A DNA stretch of 36,947 nucleotides from an uncultured Duncaniella sp. GTDB lineage: Bacteria; Bacteroidota; Bacteroidia; Bacteroidales; Muribaculaceae. The DNA lies in the NCBI GenBank assembly GCA_910587515.1, contig CAJULW010000001.1, positions 1 to 36,947 on the forward strand, read 5' to 3'. The notes under the pieces are model-generated. The model saw nothing but the letters and a program-made list of their open reading frames with translations. It searched no databases and was not told the DNA's origin. Positions 32,242-36,947 of the stretch are shown piece by piece (the stretch's first letter is position 1; each line of letters begins with the position of its first letter). Made by a program: the position numbers and the translations under genes.

Positions 32242-33501
32242 TTATCTGTTTAACACGTTGTTATATATATCTATTACCTTGCGTCCGGCTTTGTCCCATG
32301 TGATCTGGTTGACTTCTGCGAGACCGTCCTCACGCAGTTGGTTGTACATGGCCGGATATGTGACGATAGAGTTTATCGCATCGGCCATCGCATCTATGTC
32401 CCAATAGTCGGTCTTAATTACATTGGTCAGTATTTCCGCGCATCCGCTTTGTTTAGAGATGATGGATGGGACACCCATCTGCATAGCTTCCAACGGAGAT
32501 ATGCCGAATGGTTCCGATACGGACGGCATTATGTAAACGTCAGACGCTTTCAGCATTTCATAGACCTGGCTCCCTTTTTGGAATCCTGGGAAGTGGAAAC
32601 GGTCTGCTATTCCGCGTTCAGCGGCAAGAAGTATCATCTTGTTCATCATATCGCCGCTGCCGGCCATTACGAATCGTACATTGGGGTTGTTTTTGAGAAC
32701 TTTCGCTGCTGCTTCAACGAAATATTCCGGTCCCTTCTGCATCGTGATACGTCCGAGGAAAGTCACCACTTTGTCTTTGCTCTTATGTTCTGGCACATTG
32801 AGCTGTTCGGGTGTCAGCGGTGTGACAGCGTTGTGTACGGTCGTCACTTTGGCAGGATCGATGCCGTAGTTGTTTATGACGGTGTCTCGTGTAAGATTTG
32901 ACACTGTGATTATATGATCGGCATGATACATGCCGTCTTTCTCTATACCAAAAACGGTTGGGTTCGGTTTGCCTCGCGAGCGATCAAATTCAGTGGCGTG
33001 TACATGGATGACCATAGGCTTTCCGGAGACCATTTTTGCGTGTATTCCCGCTGGATATGTCAGCCAGTCGTGGGAGTGTATGATGTCGAAATCGAGTGTG
33101 CGGGCGATGACACCTGCGCAGATGGAGTAGTTGTTTATCTCCTCTACAAGATTTTCCGGGTAGCGACCTGAGAATTCGAGGCTACCGAGATCGTTGGTGC
33201 GCATATAGTTGAAATCGGCATAAATATGGTCACGGAGGCGGTAATAAAGATCGGGATCCATCAATTTGCCGATACGTTGTTCGACGTAGTCGCGGTTGAC
33301 ATCGCGCCATGCGATAGGAACCTGCGACATGCCGATTATATTTGCGAAGTGTTTGTCCTCATCACCGAAAGGTTTTGGTATTACAAAGGTGATGTCCATA
33401 TCGCCACACTCCCACATGCCCTTAGTGAGACCGTAGCTGGCGGTTCCGAGACCACCGAGGATGTGAGGGGGAAATTCCCATCCGAACATTAAAGCTTTCA
33501 T
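32242..33501 (-). CDS. Glycosyltransferase (GT4/GT5-like), probable glycogen synthase
   Basis: A 419-residue GT-B glycosyltransferase. LMFGWEFPPHILGGLGTASY is the N-terminal glycine loop, VVTFLGRITMQKGPEYFVEA starts the second domain, and SVSEPFGISPLEAMQMGVPS holds the EX7E sugar-nucleotide motif. Position between a debranching enzyme and a GH57 amylase makes it a probable glycogen or alpha-glucan synthase. It is 13 bases downstream of the debranching gene and 46 bases upstream of the amylase gene. The donor (UDP- or ADP-glucose) cannot be read from sequence. Confidence 0.88.
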   Translation of the reverse strand: MKALMFGWEFPPHILGGLGTASYGLTKGMWECGDMDITFVIPKPFGDEDKHFANIIGMSQVPIAWRDVNRDYVEQRIGKLMDPDLYYRLRDHIYADFNYMRTNDLGSLEFSGRYPENLVEEINNYSICAGVIARTLDFDIIHSHDWLTYPAGIHAKMVSGKPMVIHVHATEFDRSRGKPNPTVFGIEKDGMYHADHIITVSNLTRDTVINNYGIDPAKVTTVHNAVTPLTPEQLNVPEHKSKDKVVTFLGRITMQKGPEYFVEAAAKVLKNNPNVRFVMAGSGDMMNKMILLAAERGIADRFHFPGFQKGSQVYEMLKASDVYIMPSVSEPFGISPLEAMQMGVPSIISKQSGCAEILTNVIKTDYWDIDAMADAINSIVTYPAMYNQLREDGLAEVNQITWDKAGRKVIDIYNNVLNR

Positions 33502-33514
33502 GGGTGTGTGAAGA

Positions 33515-35449
33515 TTAGTCCATTATAAATTTTTTGAGAGTTGTCAAGGTGCGAAGTACTTCCGCCACATTGGTTACGTGGCTGATGGCTCCGCGGCCGG
33601 TGAACGGAGGATTGGCGTCGTAGAGCTGGGAGAGAGAGCCTATGCATCCGCTTGTCATTTCGTCTTCGAAGCCGATGAGCATACGGTCGATGTAGCTCAC
33701 TCCGCTCATACCGAATACCTTCAGGTAGGCGTCAGAGTATATGCCTATGAGCCATGGGCGTGCAGGACCGTTATGCAGAGCCATTTCGCGGTCTTCAGGC
33801 GATCCGAGATAATTGGGTCTATAGCCATAGCTTTTAGGTGAAAGTGTGCGCAGGCCTTTCGGTGTGAGTAGTTCGCGGGTCACTATGTCAAGAACTCTTT
33901 TGCGTTGGCGACGGTCGAGCGGACTGTAGTCAAGGCCGATGGCTATGGCCATATTGGGGCGGACCGACGGATCGGCATACGTGCCGTTTACGTAGTCGTA
34001 AAGGTAGCCATAGTCGTTTAGGAAGGTCGCGATAAAAGGTTCTGCCATTTTGTCAGCCGCGTTTCGGAATTTTTCTTCGTCGGGCGTTCCTTCGGATAGT
34101 TTCGATGCAAATATAAGTGCGTTGTACCAAAGAGCGTTGAATTCGACCAAAAGTCCGGAACGCGCAATGACCGGATGCCCTCCTATCGCCCCGTTCATCC
34201 ATGACATGGGTTTTTCATTTCCGTCTGTTGTGACCATCCCGTTGTCGTTGACTTTGAGCAATGGATGTTTTTGGGCGAGAATGAAATTCAGGATTTCGCG
34301 TATGTCGGACAGGTATTTCGCTTTTGCGTCTTCACGTCCATAGGTTTTTGCGTATTGCTGAAGCGCCCATACTGCCCACAAAGGGATGTCAGGCAGGTCT
34401 ATGCCTCCTATCCTTTTGTCTGGCTCTCCGCTTGTCATGAATCTTTTGAGGGCTTTGATTGCGGTGGCGGCTATTTTTTCGAAGTCCTCGCGATGGTTGA
34501 TCGCGATTGTGGTTCCGGGAAGCGCCATGAAAGTGTTGCGGGCAAGGATTTTTCCCCAGGGGTAGCCGGAGAGCAGATACATATTGTCTTTTTCGTTGAG
34601 ATAGCACTGCTTTACAGCGTTTTTCAGGCAATTGAAAAATGATGTACGGCATGTGCGTTGTGCTATCTCTTTCTCATACATCTTGGCGAGCGAACGAGGT
34701 GAAACTTCGCTTAGACCAGCTGAGAATATTATCGACTCTCCCTTTTTTATCGGTACTTCGAAGTATCCCGGAACCCAGAGGTCCTCGCAATAAGGAACTC
34801 CGCGCTCAAGGTCTTTGATGTATTCGAATCCGTTATACCAGTTAGGGTCGTATGTCCATGTCGGTTTATGGCTTAATTGCATGTAGAGGGTGGGGTAGCC
34901 TGGGTAAAGACACGCTGACACTCCGTTTGCGACTTCCGGGATCTCTTTGTTAAGAGCGTCGTTCGCAATGCAAAGCTCGTTTGCGTTACGGAAAGCGAGA
35001 ACTGGGCGGAAACGTAAAGTCGTTGGGGAATGGGCTTCCACAAGAGTATAGCGGATGAGGATGCGGTTTTCGTTCGAAATGAAAATTTTTTCTTTCGTTA
35101 ATATGACTCCACCGACTCTATAGGTTGTGCGCGGTACGCTTTCGCAGTCAAATTCCCGGATATATTTGTGTCCATTGGGACTCATCACACCGCCTCTGTA
35201 GCGATGAAGCCCAAGATTGAAAGGCACTCCGTGCTGATATACGGTTTCATCGAGCGACGATAGCATCACATGCCAAGAGTTGTCTAATTCAGGCACAGGC
35301 ACAACTAACAGTCCGTGTTGTTTGCGTGTGTTGCAGTCCACTATCGTCGTACAATGATATGCCCCTGATTGATTAGTGCGGAGCATTTCTTTTGGGAGTG
35401 ATTGCTCCAGGTTAATCATGAGGTTTTTATCAAATTTAAGATAGCTCAT
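33515..35449 (-). CDS. Glycogen debranching enzyme, amylo-alpha-1,6-glucosidase (GH133)
   Basis: A 644-residue protein. The N-terminal half (GAYHCTTIVDCNTRKQHGLL, VPFNLGLHRYRGGVMSPNGH) is the GDE_N domain, and the C-terminal half (GIDLPDIPLWAVWALQQYAK, PMSWMNGAIGGHPVIARSGL, LGSPEDREMALHNGPARPWL) is the GDE_C (alpha/alpha)6 barrel. It hydrolyses alpha-1,6 branches of glycogen in the cytosol. It is the first gene of the glycogen operon. A weak promoter is possible, with TAAATTCG at 35563-35556 and TTTG at 35588-35585, but the 21-base gap is longer than usual. Confidence 0.92.
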   Translation of the reverse strand: MSYLKFDKNLMINLEQSLPKEMLRTNQSGAYHCTTIVDCNTRKQHGLLVVPVPELDNSWHVMLSSLDETVYQHGVPFNLGLHRYRGGVMSPNGHKYIREFDCESVPRTTYRVGGVILTKEKIFISNENRILIRYTLVEAHSPTTLRFRPVLAFRNANELCIANDALNKEIPEVANGVSACLYPGYPTLYMQLSHKPTWTYDPNWYNGFEYIKDLERGVPYCEDLWVPGYFEVPIKKGESIIFSAGLSEVSPRSLAKMYEKEIAQRTCRTSFFNCLKNAVKQCYLNEKDNMYLLSGYPWGKILARNTFMALPGTTIAINHREDFEKIAATAIKALKRFMTSGEPDKRIGGIDLPDIPLWAVWALQQYAKTYGREDAKAKYLSDIREILNFILAQKHPLLKVNDNGMVTTDGNEKPMSWMNGAIGGHPVIARSGLLVEFNALWYNALIFASKLSEGTPDEEKFRNAADKMAEPFIATFLNDYGYLYDYVNGTYADPSVRPNMAIAIGLDYSPLDRRQRKRVLDIVTRELLTPKGLRTLSPKSYGYRPNYLGSPEDREMALHNGPARPWLIGIYSDAYLKVFGMSGVSYIDRMLIGFEDEMTSGCIGSLSQLYDANPPFTGRGAISHVTNVAEVLRTLTTLKKFIMD

Positions 35450-35680
35450 GTAATGTAAGGGGTATTATTTTATTGATTGTTAGATTTCTGTCAATGATAT
35501 TAGAATTGATGCGTGTTTCCGTGTGTTTGAATATGAGGAAAATGGTTTCATTCCACGAATTTAACCTATTATTCCGATAAAAGCAAACTTTGTGTGTAAA
35601 AAAACGGGACATCTCCGGAAAGGTGTTGCGTGGTTATGTTTACCAACATAAACGTCAGCAGGTCTTGTTGATATATAACA

Positions 35681-35714
35681 AAACCCGAAACATACATTTG
35701 TATGTTTCGGGTTT
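35681..35714 (-). terminator. Terminator of the rpmB-rpmG-DUF4295 operon
   Basis: AAACCCGAAACATACA at 35681-35696 is exactly complementary to TGTATGTTTCGGGTTT at 35699-35714. It lies 34 bases after the DUF4295 stop. On the minus strand a T-rich run (TTTTGTTATAT) ends the stem, as expected for a Rho-independent terminator. Confidence 0.85.
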
Positions 35715-35747
35715 ATTGTATTTGAGATATCGAAACTTCGAGGAGTC

Positions 35748-35897
35748 TTATTTCAAGACATCCTTTACAGCATCGTTGGGAACCATTTGTTCCTGGAAGG
35801 TATAAGCACCGGTCTTCGCCGACTTAACGACCTTGATGACCTTGCTGAAGGTGCGGCCTTCGCCTTTTTGCAGAGATGCAACGGTTTTCTTTGCCAT
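35748..35897 (-). CDS. DUF4295 small basic protein
   Basis: A 49-residue protein (MAKKTVASLQKGEGRTFSKV, then IKVVKSAKTGAYTFQEQMV). It is Bacteroidota-specific, Lys-rich and always found beside rpmG, which suggests a ribosome-associated role; this is inference from position. It starts 11 bases after the rpmG stop and ends before a clear terminator. It is too short to be listed by simple ORF finders. Confidence 0.9.
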   Translation of the reverse strand: MAKKTVASLQKGEGRTFSKVIKVVKSAKTGAYTFQEQMVPNDAVKDVLK

Positions 35898-35908
35898 GAG
35901 TCAGTGAA

Positions 35909-36097
35909 TTATTTGATTTCTTTGTGGACTGTAACTTTTTTAAGGATCGGGTTGTATTTTTTCAACTCCAGGCGCTCGGTTGTGTTTTTGCGGTTCTTGG
36001 TAGTGATGTAGCGCGAAGTACCGGGCATTCCCGATGCCTTGTGTTCTGTGCATTCGAGGATGACCTGAACGCGGTTGCCTTTAGCTTTCTTTGCCAT
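35909..36097 (-). CDS. rpmG: 50S ribosomal protein L33
   Basis: A 62-residue L33. RVQVILECTEHKASGMPGTS and YITTKNRKNTTERLELKKYN are diagnostic. Only one of the usual zinc Cys positions is visible, so this is the zinc-free (C-minus) form. It lies four bases after the rpmB stop in the rpmB-rpmG-DUF4295 operon. Confidence 0.96.
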   Translation of the reverse strand: MAKKAKGNRVQVILECTEHKASGMPGTSRYITTKNRKNTTERLELKKYNPILKKVTVHKEIK

Positions 36098-36101
36098 CTT
36101 C

Positions 36102-36362
36102 TTATAAAATGTCTAAGTATTTAATTTCAGTTATATAACCCTTTGCGGCTGCTTCCTTGATGGCAGCGTCGAGACCTTTCTTGTTGATGGTACGAAGGCC
36201 TGCGGCTGAGATGGTGAGGGTGATCCATGCTTGCTCCTCAACCCAGAAGAATTTCTTGTTGAAGAGATTTACATCGAACTTGCGTTTGGTGCGACGCTTT
36301 GAGTGCGACACATTGTTGCCCACCATTGCTTTCTTGCCTGTGATCTGACAAACTTTTGACAT
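36102..36362 (-). CDS. rpmB: 50S ribosomal protein L28
   Basis: An 86-residue L28. SKVCQITGKKAMVGNNVSHS, KRRTKRKFDVNLFNKKFF and WITLTISAAGLRTINKKGLD are characteristic. It is the first gene of the operon. Its promoter lies about 140 bases upstream. Confidence 0.96.
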   Translation of the reverse strand: MSKVCQITGKKAMVGNNVSHSKRRTKRKFDVNLFNKKFFWVEEQAWITLTISAAGLRTINKKGLDAAIKEAAAKGYITEIKYLDIL

Positions 36363-36501
36363 GGCTGTTGGTTTTTATCTCTTTGTTTTTACTAATATTT
36401 TTTTAGTCACAACATCTTGTGGCCGCCATCTCAATTCTCATATCGAAGCTAAGTGCATCTATCATAGCTTCTTTCCAAGGATGTGCCACAAAACTTGGCT
36501 G

Positions 36502-36533
36502 CAAAGTTAAGCAATTATTCCCTCTTAACCAAG
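36502..36533 (-). promoter_or_regulatory. Promoter of the rpmB operon
   Basis: On the minus strand TAACTTTG (36509-36502) matches the -7 consensus, and CTTG (36533-36530) is a one-mismatch -33 box 20 bases away. The leader to rpmB is about 140 bases long, which leaves room for ribosomal-protein feedback control. Confidence 0.65.
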
Positions 36534-36582
36534 CGTTTTCCGCTCTTTTTAGATGTGGCTTGCAAATTTTAACGGCGCAGGT

Positions 36583-36947
36583 TCAACTGGCAAGTGCAAA
36601 ATTAGCGATTTGTTTGAAGAACTCAGTCTTCGGGTTTGAAAAGCCGAGTTTTTTCCGAGGTCTGAGGTTGAGTTTCTTTGCAACATTCTTGATATATAGG
36701 TCAGTGAAATCATTGAAATTTGACTTTTTGGGAATGTATTGACGGATGAGCTTGTTTAAGTTTTCAACAGCGCCTTTCTGCCAAGAGCAGTAGCTGTCGG
36801 CAAAATAAACAGTTACATCATCAAGGCCTTTGATGCGTAATCCGGTGGTTATATCGAGGTGAGCCGAGAACTCGCTGCCGTTGTCCGTAGTGATGGTTTT
36901 CAGGCATTTGCGATATGCGAACAGCATTCTCACGACAGTCTTTGATA
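36583..36947 (-). mobile_element. IS30-family transposase, 3' part (continues beyond the window)
   Basis: The minus strand is open from the window edge to a TGA at 36583 and reads KCLKTITTDNGSEFSAHLDI, where TTDNGSEF holds the second catalytic Asp, and SWQKGAVENLNKLIRQYIP, which holds the catalytic Glu of the IS30 DDE domain. The N-terminal helix-turn-helix and first Asp lie outside the window. The element end is probably within about 30 bases below 36583, placing it next to the rpmB promoter. The terminal inverted repeat could not be confirmed without the other end. Confidence 0.88.

Noticed and set aside
35556..35588. Confident promoter for the glycogen operon
   Set aside because: TTTG and TAAATTCG are 21 bases apart with a mismatch in the -7 box; it is mentioned only as a possibility in the debranching enzyme entry.

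Overview
The window looks like a chromosome segment of a gut Bacteroidales, most likely a Muribaculaceae-type organism (inference from gene content; no marker was aligned). The evidence is a fimbrillin locus with DUF5119 and DUF3575 partners, outer-membrane barrels of the Bacteroidota type, TAnnTTTG-type -7 promoter boxes, a DUF4295 gene beside rpmB/rpmG, a GH133-GT-GH57 glycogen cluster, and Rnf subunits of Bacteroidota type.

Left part (1-6180): a LuxR-type regulator, a dead DUF1016-type nuclease gene, then a three-gene unit of ECF sigma factor, one-pass membrane anti-sigma-like protein and outer-membrane beta-barrel protein, closed by a strong hairpin.

Middle part (6180-17100): an accessory region full of small genes and gene corpses. 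Two overlapping operons (YciI-GNAT-tautomerase-DUF4405, and dead tautomerase-GNAT-GrpB-dead Vat/CatB acetyltransferase) are joined mostly by 4-base start/stop overlaps. Among them lie relics of DUF1848, DUF3795-like, flavodoxin-like, tautomerase, DUF4405, AraC and radical SAM genes. A radical SAM gene and an HxlR regulator diverge from a shared operator-rich spacer. A GH43 glycosidase and a CAT-family acetyltransferase close the region. A short stretch between these two (16189-16409) holds the 3' ends of DUF4405 and of the radical SAM gene facing each other. It appears to be the footprint of an older arrangement whose intact genes now sit 4-7 kb to the left.

Fimbrial part (17453-20845): a fimbrillin lipoprotein gene converges on a DUF3575-DUF5119 operon, with one bidirectional terminator between them.

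Right part (21300-36947): mostly housekeeping and carbohydrate genes. Rnf subunits D, G, E and A form an operon with its own promoter but without rnfB and rnfC. They are followed by YdeI-like, GNAT and TonB-C genes, tsaD, cinA, a pectin methylesterase, a small CPHC thioredoxin, the glycogen cluster (debranching enzyme, glycosyltransferase, GH57 amylase), the rpmB-rpmG-DUF4295 operon, and the 3' end of an IS30-family transposase that runs off the window. No tRNA, rRNA or CRISPR array was seen.
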